From NCBI GenBank assembly GCA_937915865.1, contig CALGIG010000076.1, positions 179,597 through 243,596 of the forward strand: a stretch of DNA of 64,000 nt. Reading direction: 5' to 3'. Numbering within the stretch: position 1 is the first letter of the stretch; the number at the start of each line of letters is the position of its first letter. This DNA is from an uncultured Prolixibacteraceae bacterium (lineage in GTDB: Bacteria > Bacteroidota > Bacteroidia > Bacteroidales > Prolixibacteraceae). Shown here one piece after another: positions 36,128 to 45,303 of this stretch. A program made the translations under genes and the position numbers. The notes beneath the pieces are model-generated. The model was given only the letters and a program-made list of their open reading frames with translations. It was not told the origin of the DNA and made no database searches.

Positions 36128-36475
36128 ATATTATTTTAAGTCATTTAAGTAAAAAACCAAAGATACAAATATCCGTGGGTGCATAGGCAAAAAAACAGCT
36201 CTTTTGCAAGATTTGGTTGTTCGTTGTGCTGTAAATTGGTGTTCGTTGTATCGTTTTTTGCCTGTCATTGAATAACAAATTGTTTACAAGTTTCATGTCA
36301 AGCTAAAAATAGACGTGTTAAACCGGATGGATTGTTGTATTATTCTCAATTAACTCACCCTGTCTGTCTCTTCAGAGTGAGGGACCAGGCACATCGCAAG
36401 GTGGCTTGAGGTAAGTACATTAAATATGGCAATAAATACTTCTTACTATTATGGGTTGGCCTCGCCATTGGCGCA
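36128..36475. other. Intergenic region with a possible degenerate repeat
   Basis: 348 bases between the AddA-like gene and mod, both leftward, so it should hold the promoter of the restriction operon. No gene is seen. Around 36353-36396 a decayed palindrome (CTCACCCTG ... CAGAGTGAGGGACCAGGC) resembles the REP-like family at 2227 and 34770, but the match is weak. Confidence 0.4.
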
Positions 36476-39400
36476 TTATACTTTAACCCGTTTATTCAGT
36501 TTGGTATACCAAATGTAGGCCTTCACATTCGTGAAGCCGTATTTGCGTAGCTCGGCCATGTACGTACGTAACTGGTATTTGTACTTGTCGGTTTCGGTAT
36601 CGCCCGATTTGTAGTCGATTACAACAACTTCGTCATTCCCTATCATTATACGGTCGGGACGCTTAATGCCGTTAGCACCGGTAAGAATATTGCGTTCGTT
36701 GATTACCTTATAGGTTCCGTTAAACCACGAAATTACTTCGTCGTTTGTCAGCAGTTCATTCAGTTCCGAAATCGTTTGATCTGCCCCATTGGCCTGAATC
36801 TTACCCTCTGCTTCCATGCGTTTTACAGCCTTCGGAATATCATCAACGGTTTCAATCATCGATAAAATTTCGTGTATAATCTTGCCTTTGTTTATTCCGC
36901 TTTGCCGTCTGCTTTCGCTGGAAAAGAAATCTTCGCCGGTTCTGCGTATTTTGAGCAACCGCCTGAAATCGGAGAATTCAAATTGCCTGATACGAACATC
37001 GTTTAAGGGTTCGGTGTTCTCTTTTTCTGCCGAAATAGTTATTAAACTGCCAATTTCAATTCGTTTTTCGTCCGGCTGGTAAAACTGGTTGAGCATGGCA
37101 AATTTTTCGGGTTCTTTTTGATCAATAAGCCCGAAACTGTCAACCGATTGCTTAAGTAAATCGCCTATTGTCAATAGCTTTTCGCCGTACGGCGCCCATA
37201 CATACAAACTCGATTTTGCCCGTGTAAAAGCGACATACATCAGGTTTAAATTGTCGATAAACGTGTTGAATTTCTCGAAGAAATATTCGCGGAAAAAGAT
37301 CGATTTGCCAACATCTTTTTTATATCTGACCGGAAGCAGTTCAATTTCGCTAAAAGGTTCGATTTCGGGCTTACACCAAAGCAATGGAGCCATTTCGGCA
37401 GTGTGCGGATGGATAGACCAATCGAAAAACGGGATAAAAACGTGGCTGAATTCCAGTCCTTTCGATTTATGGATAGTGAGAACATTGATAGCATCAATAT
37501 TATCGGAAACCGGAATGGTGAAACGCGGGCCATTCGTATTCCACCAATCGAGGAAGGTTGTTAATTCTGATGTGTGGTTTCGCTCGAATACCGAAATCTG
37601 GTCAACAAAAGCCTGTAGATAAGCCAATTCGTCAACCAGCGAAAACAAGTTGAATTTTTCGCAGATACTGTAAATAATCTCCAGAATTGGTTTTCCGGCC
37701 ACCATTTCCTGGAATGTTTTTCCTGTAATAAACCGGGTTAAATCATTTTCAGCCGATTCAGCTGTTTCAAAAATCCGACCAGCCTGTAAATCGGTTAAGC
37801 TTTCTGTTTGGGCCGGTTCAGTAAACAAATCATGGAGCAAATTCATTTGTCCCGATTCAGAGATGCTTTCGGCATTTATATTCCTGAATTCAGGAACCTT
37901 TCCCTGTTCTTTTAGCTTTGGATATATTTTGCTGTAGTACAGGTAGTTTATTTGGGCCAGTACGACCTGGTCGTCGGGATTCAGGAACCCGCTTAATACC
38001 GAAATAATTAAGCTAATGGTTTCTGAATTGTTGATAAACAGCGATTCACCTGATAAAATGTCGAAATTGTATTTCCGGTTTTCGTCAAGGTTTTTCTGTT
38101 CAAGAAATAAATCGGCTATTTGTCTTGCACGGTTTTTATCGCGTACCAGAATAGCCATTTCGCGAGCTTTCACCTGTTTATCCTGAAGAGCTTTAATTTC
38201 GCGGATCAACTCGTTACGAATAAGTTGTTCGTTGTCGTTGGCATTTTCTTTGTCTGCTTCCAAAAACTGAAGGTAAACATGACCTGTTTGGGCTGTTTCC
38301 TGATTTGATATTTCCTGGATACAATCGGCATAAACCTGGGTAATGGTAGCCCCAACCGGATTTTCGTCGACATTTGCTTCGGCCAGCTCATTATCAATAT
38401 TTAACTGTATAATTTGGGGAACCAGGTTGAAAATAGTATTGTTAAACCTGATGATGTTTCCGCAACTACGCCAATTGCTGTTTAATACTTCGTTTTGAAG
38501 CCCAAAGACCGGAAAACTTTCGGCTAGCTTTCCGGCAAGCAAACGCCAGTCGCCGCTACGCCAGCGGTAAATAGCCTGTTTCACATCGCCCACAACCATT
38601 CCTAAATGATCTTCGGCTAACGAATTGGCGATCAAGGGCCTGAAATTGTTCCATTGTAAACCAGAGGTATCCTGAAACTCGTCGATCATGAAATGCGAAT
38701 AAACGGCGCCGGTTTTTTCGTAAACAAAGGGAGTTTCCGAGTCGGCAATTACATCTTTCAGCAAATGGCCCGAATCCGAAATCAGGATAATACCTTTTTC
38801 GCGACAAAGTTCTTTAACGAATTGACGTAAATCGACCAGAATTCCTAACGTATAAAGTTGGTTAACAACCAATTTAGCTGTAATATAGTTTCGTCCGTCG
38901 GTATTGTTCAGGGTAATGGCTTGTTGTAATTTGGGCATCAGGTAATTTTCGGCAACCAACAGAATTTTCGATTTGGAGGGCTCTTTGGTTGTTGCAGTAA
39001 CCCACGTCGATGAGTCGTAAGCTGCTGCCAATATAGTGTTTGAAAAGTTTGTATCCGCGTTTTTCATTTTCTGGAAAGCGCTAACCGGGCCACGTCCTTT
39101 TCCCTTAAAATCATCAACCGTCAAGTTTTCATTGGCAATTACGTTTAATCCCTCCTGCCCCAGCCTTTTAATGGTTGTTTCAAATTTGCTGATTATCTGG
39201 CTGATTTTTTTCTGGTAGTTGCGCAGGAAAGAGCGGTTATTTAGTTTATCGTATAAATCATTGTTCAGCGATTTAAACGTTTCGTTATAAATTTCGGCCC
39301 CTAACCGAATAATGTCTCTTTTCAGGTTCCAGCCTTTTCCTTCGCGCATTTTATCGCTGGCAAACGAATCGAGCCATTCGAGCAATTCCTGGTTGTTTTC

Positions 39401-39847
39401 AACAGATTGTATCAACCGGTCAGCCGCTTCTTCCAGTATGCTCAATTCATCGAGTTCAACATTGTAGGCTGCATTAATACCCAGTTCGCGGTTGAAAGCC
39501 TTAATTACCCGCTGAAAAAAACTATCGATGGTACTGATCGAAAACATCGAATAATTGTGCAAGATACGTTTTAAAACAAGCTGGGCCTGGTGTTGAACCT
39601 GCAAAGGTTGCCAGCCTAATTCGGAAGCCAAGACATCGAGGTATGCCGATTTTTTCCCATTAGCCAGTCGGTACAATTCACCAATTATCCTGGATTTCAT
39701 CTCTGCAGTAGCCTTATTGGTGAAAGTAACGGCCAGGATATGGCTGTAATTGGTTTCATTTGCCAGGGCCAGTTTCATGTATTCGATTGCTAAACGAAAT
39801 GTTTTACCAGAACCAGCCGACGCTTTATATACTTTGAGTTGCGACAT
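36476..39847 (-). CDS. AddA-like UvrD-family helicase-nuclease
   Basis: A 1123-residue superfamily 1 helicase of the AddA/RecB type, which resects double-strand breaks. Walker A YKASAGSGKTFRLA is at residues 8-21, followed by ILAVTFTNKATAEMK; the DEXX motif is in MIDEFQDTSGLQW, then VGDVKQAIYRWRSGD, NVLTIHKSKGLEF and NLMYVAFTRAKSSLYVW. A C-terminal PD-(D/E)xK nuclease domain has VVVIDYKSGD and a following YKYQLRTYM (the Q-x3-Y motif). AddB-like partners are normally adjacent; none is present here. It may act alone, or the partner may be outside the window. A candidate helper of the neighbouring defence operon, but more likely general repair. Confidence 0.88.
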   Translation of the reverse strand: MSQLKVYKASAGSGKTFRLAIEYMKLALANETNYSHILAVTFTNKATAEMKSRIIGELYRLANGKKSAYLDVLASELGWQPLQVQHQAQLVLKRILHNYSMFSISTIDSFFQRVIKAFNRELGINAAYNVELDELSILEEAADRLIQSVENNQELLEWLDSFASDKMREGKGWNLKRDIIRLGAEIYNETFKSLNNDLYDKLNNRSFLRNYQKKISQIISKFETTIKRLGQEGLNVIANENLTVDDFKGKGRGPVSAFQKMKNADTNFSNTILAAAYDSSTWVTATTKEPSKSKILLVAENYLMPKLQQAITLNNTDGRNYITAKLVVNQLYTLGILVDLRQFVKELCREKGIILISDSGHLLKDVIADSETPFVYEKTGAVYSHFMIDEFQDTSGLQWNNFRPLIANSLAEDHLGMVVGDVKQAIYRWRSGDWRLLAGKLAESFPVFGLQNEVLNSNWRSCGNIIRFNNTIFNLVPQIIQLNIDNELAEANVDENPVGATITQVYADCIQEISNQETAQTGHVYLQFLEADKENANDNEQLIRNELIREIKALQDKQVKAREMAILVRDKNRARQIADLFLEQKNLDENRKYNFDILSGESLFINNSETISLIISVLSGFLNPDDQVVLAQINYLYYSKIYPKLKEQGKVPEFRNINAESISESGQMNLLHDLFTEPAQTESLTDLQAGRIFETAESAENDLTRFITGKTFQEMVAGKPILEIIYSICEKFNLFSLVDELAYLQAFVDQISVFERNHTSELTTFLDWWNTNGPRFTIPVSDNIDAINVLTIHKSKGLEFSHVFIPFFDWSIHPHTAEMAPLLWCKPEIEPFSEIELLPVRYKKDVGKSIFFREYFFEKFNTFIDNLNLMYVAFTRAKSSLYVWAPYGEKLLTIGDLLKQSVDSFGLIDQKEPEKFAMLNQFYQPDEKRIEIGSLITISAEKENTEPLNDVRIRQFEFSDFRRLLKIRRTGEDFFSSESRRQSGINKGKIIHEILSMIETVDDIPKAVKRMEAEGKIQANGADQTISELNELLTNDEVISWFNGTYKVINERNILTGANGIKRPDRIMIGNDEVVVIDYKSGDTETDKYKYQLRTYMAELRKYGFTNVKAYIWYTKLNKRVKV

Positions 39848-40099
39848 ATTTAATGCTTATATACTTCAGATATTTATCCGTAAGCTTAAATTCTACATTG
39901 ACACATTCAAAAAATCGAAGTTTATTTTTAATCTGCCTAAATAGAATTAAATTCGGAAACTAAAATAAGCATAACTCAAGAACTGATGATCGTTTTTATT
40001 TCGGAGATTTAAATAAAATTAGATCGTAAACTTTTCATGTTCTCATTTCAATTCAATATTTTAGTTCTCAATAAATTAGAATAAAAATACATCATCGCG

Positions 40100-40190
40100 T
40101 GAAATAGCCATCTCGCCTAAGGCGAGACAAACCGAAAATGAATTGACCGAAGAGAAATCCGTACAGCGAATAAATGGCTATTCTATTTCG
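40100..40190. repeat. Short inverted-repeat element (copy 2)
   Basis: TGAAATAGCCAT at 40100-40111 is matched by ATGGCTATT-C-TATTTC at 40174-40189. Inside is a small hairpin CTCGCC-TAA-GGCGAG (40112-40126) followed by ACAAACCG. It shares end and internal sequence with the element at 26317-26374. The rest of the 408-base gap between 39848 and 40255, a divergent promoter region, shows nothing else. Confidence 0.5.
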
Positions 40191-40255
40191 TTGTGACATT
40201 CAAAAAAGAAAAAAATGCTAATACGCAGATTATAAGACGATAAACAATAATTTAT

Positions 40256-40687
40256 ATGAAATACTTACTTCAGAATATGAAATTTGTATCATTCTTTTTT
40301 TTCCTTATTTTTTTTCCCTTTTATATTGAAGCACAGTCGGTTTATGTGGGTAAGTCCGGGTCTCAGGGAAAATCGCTCAGTAAATACATTTATCCTGAAG
40401 AACTTAAAAAGCTTGTTGAAAATCCGGTTGATTCGATTTGGATTATTGATGTTCGTTCGGAAAAAGCTTATGCCAATGGACATATTCCGACAGCAAAATC
40501 ATTTCCAGCCGGAACTGTAAAATCTCGTTTAAATGAAATTCCTAAAAATCAATATTTAATTATTTACTGCACGGTAGGCGCAAATGCCCAGATTGTTTCG
40601 AAAATACTGAAGAAAACTGGATATAGGCGCTATATAAATTGGGGTGGAATAACCCGATGGAAATGGGAAAAAGAAACCAACAATTGA
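40256..40687 (+). CDS. Exported rhodanese-like protein
   Basis: A 143-residue single-domain rhodanese with a signal peptide (hydrophobic Phe-rich core, cleavage near EAQ). The domain shows IWIIDVRSEKAYANGHIPTAKSFPAG and the active-site loop IIYCTVGANAQ with catalytic Cys105, ending in YINWGGITRWK. It may carry or transfer sulfane sulfur in the periplasm; the substrate is unknown. Two ATG codons are possible (40256 and 40277); both keep the signal peptide. It lies 87 bases upstream of the oligopeptidase gene. Confidence 0.85.
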   Translation: MKYLLQNMKFVSFFFFLIFFPFYIEAQSVYVGKSGSQGKSLSKYIYPEELKKLVENPVDSIWIIDVRSEKAYANGHIPTAKSFPAGTVKSRLNEIPKNQYLIIYCTVGANAQIVSKILKKTGYRRYINWGGITRWKWEKETNN

Positions 40688-40774
40688 AGATATTTATCCT
40701 TTTTCTTTTGTTCGTTTTGTAATTAAGTTATGAAGAAGAAGACCTATTGCTCACCAAATTAAATACATTTCGAA

Positions 40775-42664
40775 ATGATTAATCTTAAAACAAAACAGTA
40801 TTTGGGTTTACTGCTTTTATGTGTGTTATTTACTAGTATGGAAGGATTTTGTCAGAAAACGAGGGGGGAGATTGCTGACCAGTATAAATGGGATTTAACA
40901 GGGCTTTACCAAAATGATGAAGCCTGGCGAAATGCATTGGATGAAATTAAAGGCCGGTTAAATGAAGTTGAAAAATTTAAAGGAACATTAACCAAATCAG
41001 CCGCCAATTTGCTTAATGCCCTGGAATACATTACTGAAATTTCGAAAACAGCTTCAAAATTGTCGAGTTACGCCAGCATGAATTCTGACCTGGATACCCG
41101 AAACATGAAATATTCGGCCATGAAGCAGGAATTGAGCCAGATGTTTTCGAGTTTTGGTGCCAAGTCGGCGTTTATGGATCCCGAAATTTTAAGCGCCGAC
41201 TGGGAAACCATTGATGGGTTCATTAAACAGGAACCTAAACTTGAGGTTTATCGCAAAAGGCTTGAAAACATGTTTAAGAATAAAAAACATTCGTTGAGCG
41301 AACCTGAAGAACGAATTTTGGCGCTTTCGCGTTTGGCAACTGGTGTATCAGGATCGGTTTACGGCACATTTGCCGATGCCGAAATGCCTAACCCGGAAGT
41401 AACCTTATCAAACGGGCAGAAAGTAAAACTTACAAGCTCCGAATTCAGCAAAATAAGAGCCTCCGCTAATCGTCAGGATAGAGAAATTGCATCAAAAGCT
41501 TATTGGGACAATTACGCAAAATTTAAAGGCACTTATGGAGAATTACTGAACGGCAAAGTTAATAGTGATGTTTATCGTTTCAGGGCCCGCCATTACAACT
41601 CGTCACTCGAAGCTTCGCTTGATCCAAATAATATTCCAGTGGCCGTTTATCAGTCGCTTATTGACAATGTGAACAAAAGCTTGCCATCTCTTCATCGGTA
41701 CCTAAAAATAAAAAAGCGCATGATGGGATTGGATACCCTGAAGTATAGTGATATTTATGCTCCGGTGGTTAAAGATGTTGACCTGAAATATAGCTATGAA
41801 GAGGCCACCAATCTTGTATTGGAAGCATTAAAACCAATGGGCGACGAATATGTTTCGACTGTAAAAAAGGCAATTAACGAACGCTGGATAGATGTTTTTC
41901 CAACTCCGGGGAAACAACGTGGCGCTTATTCAAATGGCGCTTCGTCTGATGGTCACCCGTATATATTACTCAATTATAACGATATGTACAACGATGTAAG
42001 TACATTGGCGCACGAACTGGGGCATACTATGCACAGTTATTTCTCGAATAAAACACAACCCTACCCTCTTGCCCGCTACGAAACTTTTGTGGCCGAAGTA
42101 GCTTCAACATTCAACGAAGTATTACTCTTTAATTATGTGATTAAAACGGTGAAGGACGATGACGTAAAGTTGTCGATTTTAATGAATTGGCTCGACAATT
42201 TTAAAGGTACCCTTTTCCGTCAAACCCAATTTGCTGAGTTTGAGCTGAAAATTCATGAACTGGCAGAACAAGGAAAACCTTTGACTGGAGAAGTCTTCAG
42301 CAAAATTTATAAGGAAATAACAGATAAATATTACGGAGATGCCCAGGGTATTTGTAAAGTTGACGATTACATTAGTATGGAATGGGCGGCAATTCCACAT
42401 TTTTACCGTACATTCTATGTTTATCAGTATAGTACGTCGTTTACTGCATCACTTTCGCTTGCCGAAAAAGTAATGACAGGCGAAAAAAACGCTTTGGATA
42501 ATTACATGAAATTTTTGTCGGCTGGCGGTTCGGATTACCCCATTGAAATACTTAAAAAAGCAGGTGTTGACATGACAACTTCTGAACCTTTTGAAAAAAC
42601 AACTCTGGCCATGAATAAAGTAATGGACGAGATTGAAAAAATTCTGGATAAAAGGAAAAAATAA
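40775..42664 (+). CDS. pepF: Exported oligoendopeptidase F (M3 family)
   Basis: A 629-residue zinc metallopeptidase of family M3B. The zinc site is LAHELGHTMHSYF (His413, Glu414, His417), with the third ligand in the downstream ARYETFVAEVASTFNE. The N-terminal helical region (DLTGLYQNDEAWRNAL, YASMNSDLDTR) is typical of PepF. A signal peptide with a hydrophobic core LGLLLLCVLFTSMEGFCQ shows that it is exported, unlike the cytosolic enzymes of Firmicutes, and would cleave short peptides in the periplasm. A terminator follows. Confidence 0.93.
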   Translation: MINLKTKQYLGLLLLCVLFTSMEGFCQKTRGEIADQYKWDLTGLYQNDEAWRNALDEIKGRLNEVEKFKGTLTKSAANLLNALEYITEISKTASKLSSYASMNSDLDTRNMKYSAMKQELSQMFSSFGAKSAFMDPEILSADWETIDGFIKQEPKLEVYRKRLENMFKNKKHSLSEPEERILALSRLATGVSGSVYGTFADAEMPNPEVTLSNGQKVKLTSSEFSKIRASANRQDREIASKAYWDNYAKFKGTYGELLNGKVNSDVYRFRARHYNSSLEASLDPNNIPVAVYQSLIDNVNKSLPSLHRYLKIKKRMMGLDTLKYSDIYAPVVKDVDLKYSYEEATNLVLEALKPMGDEYVSTVKKAINERWIDVFPTPGKQRGAYSNGASSDGHPYILLNYNDMYNDVSTLAHELGHTMHSYFSNKTQPYPLARYETFVAEVASTFNEVLLFNYVIKTVKDDDVKLSILMNWLDNFKGTLFRQTQFAEFELKIHELAEQGKPLTGEVFSKIYKEITDKYYGDAQGICKVDDYISMEWAAIPHFYRTFYVYQYSTSFTASLSLAEKVMTGEKNALDNYMKFLSAGGSDYPIEILKKAGVDMTTSEPFEKTTLAMNKVMDEIEKILDKRKK

Positions 42665-42689
42665 GATAAGGAGCTTCTTAAAAAATGTT

Positions 42690-42727
42690 AGGTCGGAGCT
42701 GGTTGTTTTACAATTTGGTTCCGACCT
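42690..42727 (+). terminator. Terminator of pepF
   Basis: Stem AGGTCGGA / TCCGACCT (8 bp) with a 22-base loop, then TTCTGTTTTG. It lies between the pepF stop and the start of the permease gene, which supports the later start for that gene. Confidence 0.7.
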
Positions 42728-42765
42728 TTCTGTTTTGTAGCTTTAACAACATCAAAAGTTTATGT

Positions 42766-43626
42766 ATGATTCTGTTCCTTAAATCGATATTGGGTATTTT
42801 GGCCGGACTGTTTAGTTTTTCTTTTTTTAGCGATATTATTCAACATTGGGATAAGGTAAAATTTAGGTTCTTGCCGCCTCTCCTGGGCATAGGATTTCTG
42901 ACCAATTTTCTGGATACACTTGGCATTGGAAGTTTTGCCCAGCAAACTGCTTTATTTAAATTTTTCAAACTACTTGATGATAAACTGATTCCAGGAACAA
43001 TGAATGTTGGCAACACTCTGCCAACTGTTACCCAGGCCTTTATTTTTATGACAGTAGTTGAAATTGATAAAATAACCTTGTTTTCGATTGCAGTAGCGGC
43101 AAGTTTGGGTTCAGTTTTAGGTGCAGGAATAGTGTCGCATTTATCACGTCGTAGAATTCAGTTTGGAATGGGATATGGACTTTTATTGGTTGGTATAATC
43201 ATTCTTTCAGGTCTCATGGGATTGTTGCCATTAGGAGGTGAAGCTGTTGGTTTATCGGGTTGGAAATTGTTACTAATTACAGTTATGAGCTTTGTTTTTG
43301 GAGCATTACAAACTATTGGCGTAGGATTTTACGCTCCTTGCATGGCTATGGTCTATGGCTTGGGGATGCACCCGCTAACCGCTTTCCCGGTAATGATGAC
43401 TTCAACTGCTATGCTAATGGTTGCTGGTAGTAGCCGTTTCATTCATGAAAAAACTTACGACCGCAATTCAGCCATCGCTTTATCTATTGCCGGAATCTTT
43501 GGCGTATTTTTAGCGGCTTATGTTGTTAAATCGTTGCCACTTCAGGCGCTGAAATGGATTGTTTGTCTGGTAGTTTTTTATACTTCGTTGTCGATGTTGC
43601 GTTCAGCTCATTTAAAAGATGAATAG
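42766..43626 (+). CDS. TauE/SafE family membrane permease
   Basis: A 286-residue membrane protein of the TauE/SafE (DUF81) family, which exports or imports sulfur-containing organic anions. It has about eight hydrophobic helices in two related halves; GIGFLTNFLDTLGIGSFAQ in the first half and GALQTIGVGFYAPCMAMVYGLG in the second correspond to the two family repeats. I start at the ATG at 42766, where the first helix begins. An earlier ATG at 42685 would place the pepF terminator inside the coding region. Substrate unknown. Confidence 0.85.
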   Translation: MILFLKSILGILAGLFSFSFFSDIIQHWDKVKFRFLPPLLGIGFLTNFLDTLGIGSFAQQTALFKFFKLLDDKLIPGTMNVGNTLPTVTQAFIFMTVVEIDKITLFSIAVAASLGSVLGAGIVSHLSRRRIQFGMGYGLLLVGIIILSGLMGLLPLGGEAVGLSGWKLLLITVMSFVFGALQTIGVGFYAPCMAMVYGLGMHPLTAFPVMMTSTAMLMVAGSSRFIHEKTYDRNSAIALSIAGIFGVFLAAYVVKSLPLQALKWIVCLVVFYTSLSMLRSAHLKDE

Positions 43627-43639
43627 TTTTTTCAAATAT

Positions 43640-43669
43640 TTTAACCTGAATAATTAGATTCAGGTTAAA
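43640..43669 (+). terminator. Terminator of the TauE-like gene
   Basis: A perfect 12-bp stem TTTAACCTGAAT / ATTCAGGTTAAA with a 6-base loop and a short T-rich tail, 14 bases after the stop. Confidence 0.65.
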
Positions 43670-43697
43670 TTTGTTTGACCTTTAACAATCATACATT

Positions 43698-44657
43698 ATG
43701 ATTCTTCGGATACTTTTTGTTATCACCATTATTTTACAATTTTTCGCTGTAGGTGTTGCCGTAAAGCTCATCCGTGTTACTAAATATAACTCATCGTGGA
43801 TGTTATTGACTATTGGGTTTATTTTAATGGCAATCACCCGGTTAGTTGAATTTTTACCTTATATCAGCGAGATAAAGCCACAGGATACGCGTGAAATATT
43901 TGTGTGGATGGGGTTAATCACTTCATTATCGTTTGCGATAGGTGTATTTCTGATTCAAAAAATATTTAAATACATGAAACGCGTTGAAGAATCCAGACGG
44001 TTAACCGAGAAAATGTTTTTAAATACTATTATTCAAACAGAAGAAAAAGAACGAAAACGTTTTGCCAAAGATTTACACGATGGGCTTGGACCATTGTTGT
44101 CGAGTGTAAAAATGTCGGTTTCGACATTGGCCCAAATGAACCAGGATGATGCTTCGCGCGAAATCATTGAAAACACTGAATTGGTTATTAATGAATCGAT
44201 TAAAAGTATTAAAGAAATATCTGATAATTTAAGCCCGCATGTTTTGAGTAATTTTGGTTTGGTTAGGGCGTTGTCTAATTTCATCAACAAAATAAACATT
44301 GCCAAAACAATAAGAATTAGCTTGATTACTGAATTGAAAGACGAACGATTTGATCCGAATGTGGAGGTCGTTTTGTACCGCGTAGTTTGTGAATTGATAA
44401 ACAATACCATTAAACATGCGCAAGCTAAAAAGATTAACATATCTTTGCTGATAGATAGTGAATACCTTACAATTGTTTATAAAGATGATGGTAAAGGTTT
44501 TGATGTGAGTAAGATAGTTGAACAACAGGGAGGTAATGGAATGGGATTTTCGAACATTTACTCGCGAATAAATTCACTTAAAGGAGAAATCAATATCGAA
44601 AGTGAAAATAAAAAAGGCACTCAGGTAACAATTAAAGTTTTGACCCATGACCAGTAA
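43698..44657 (+). CDS. Sensor histidine kinase (NarX/DesK type)
   Basis: A 319-residue membrane histidine kinase of the HisKA_3 group. Two or three N-terminal hydrophobic helices (residues about 3-95) form a small membrane sensor without a large periplasmic domain. The phosphoacceptor is His127 in RFAKDLHDGLGPLLSSV, and the ATPase domain has ELINNTIKHAQA (N box) and DDGKGFDV / GNGMGFSNI (G boxes). It overlaps the response-regulator gene by 11 bases and forms an operon with it. The signal is unknown. Confidence 0.92.
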   Translation: MILRILFVITIILQFFAVGVAVKLIRVTKYNSSWMLLTIGFILMAITRLVEFLPYISEIKPQDTREIFVWMGLITSLSFAIGVFLIQKIFKYMKRVEESRRLTEKMFLNTIIQTEEKERKRFAKDLHDGLGPLLSSVKMSVSTLAQMNQDDASREIIENTELVINESIKSIKEISDNLSPHVLSNFGLVRALSNFINKINIAKTIRISLITELKDERFDPNVEVVLYRVVCELINNTIKHAQAKKINISLLIDSEYLTIVYKDDGKGFDVSKIVEQQGGNGMGFSNIYSRINSLKGEINIESENKKGTQVTIKVLTHDQ

Positions 44658-45303
44658 GCAATCGAAACGAAAAGTAGTTCTTGTTGACGATCATACCCTT
44701 TTTCGGAATGGTTTGCGCATACTTTTGAATACCATGGATGATTACCTGGTTGTTGGTGAAGCATCAAATGGCAAGCAATTTCTTGATTTACTTGAGACAG
44801 ATGTTCCTGATTTGGTTTTACTCGATATTAACATGCCGGTTATGGATGGGATTGAAGCTGCTTCGATTGCCCAGAAACTTTACCCTGATTTGAAGATAAT
44901 TACCCTGTCGATGTATGGCGAAGAGGATTACTATTATAAAATGGTAAATGCCGGCGTAAAAGGATTTTTACTGAAAAACTCAGATATTAAGGAAGTTAAA
45001 ACAGCATTAGACATAGTTTTTGATGGTGGGTCGTTTTTCTCTTCAGAATTGCTTCAAAACCTTGTTAATAGCCTGAAATCTTCATCGAAGAGTAAAGAAA
45101 TACATGCTGAACTTTCCGAACGGGAAATGGAGATACTAATATTAATTTGTCAGGGACTTTCGAACCAGGAAATAGGCGATAAATTATTTATCAGCAAACG
45201 AACTGTTGATAAGCACCGTGCAAATATCCTTGAAAAAAGCGAAAGTAAAAATACTGCTCAACTAGTGATGTACGCTATCAAAAATAGGCTTGTTGAATTA
45301 TAA
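44647..45303 (+). CDS. LuxR/NarL family response regulator
   Basis: A 218-residue two-domain regulator. The receiver domain starts KVVLVDDHTLFRNGL and has the phosphorylatable Asp60 in LVLLDINMPVMDG. The C-terminal helix-turn-helix of the LuxR type begins at LSEREMEILILICQGLSNQEIGDKL. It is the partner of the overlapping kinase and presumably regulates transcription; no neighbouring target is obvious. Its last six bases overlap the end of the convergent fructosamine kinase gene. Confidence 0.94.
   Translation: MTSKQSKRKVVLVDDHTLFRNGLRILLNTMDDYLVVGEASNGKQFLDLLETDVPDLVLLDINMPVMDGIEAASIAQKLYPDLKIITLSMYGEEDYYYKMVNAGVKGFLLKNSDIKEVKTALDIVFDGGSFFSSELLQNLVNSLKSSSKSKEIHAELSEREMEILILICQGLSNQEIGDKLFISKRTVDKHRANILEKSESKNTAQLVMYAIKNRLVEL

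Noticed and set aside
30127..39847. A mobile genomic island with clear borders
   Set aside because: No integrase, transposase, attachment-site repeat or tRNA junction borders the restriction operon; the tRNA-Pro is 2 kb away and has no partial 3'-end copy that I can see.
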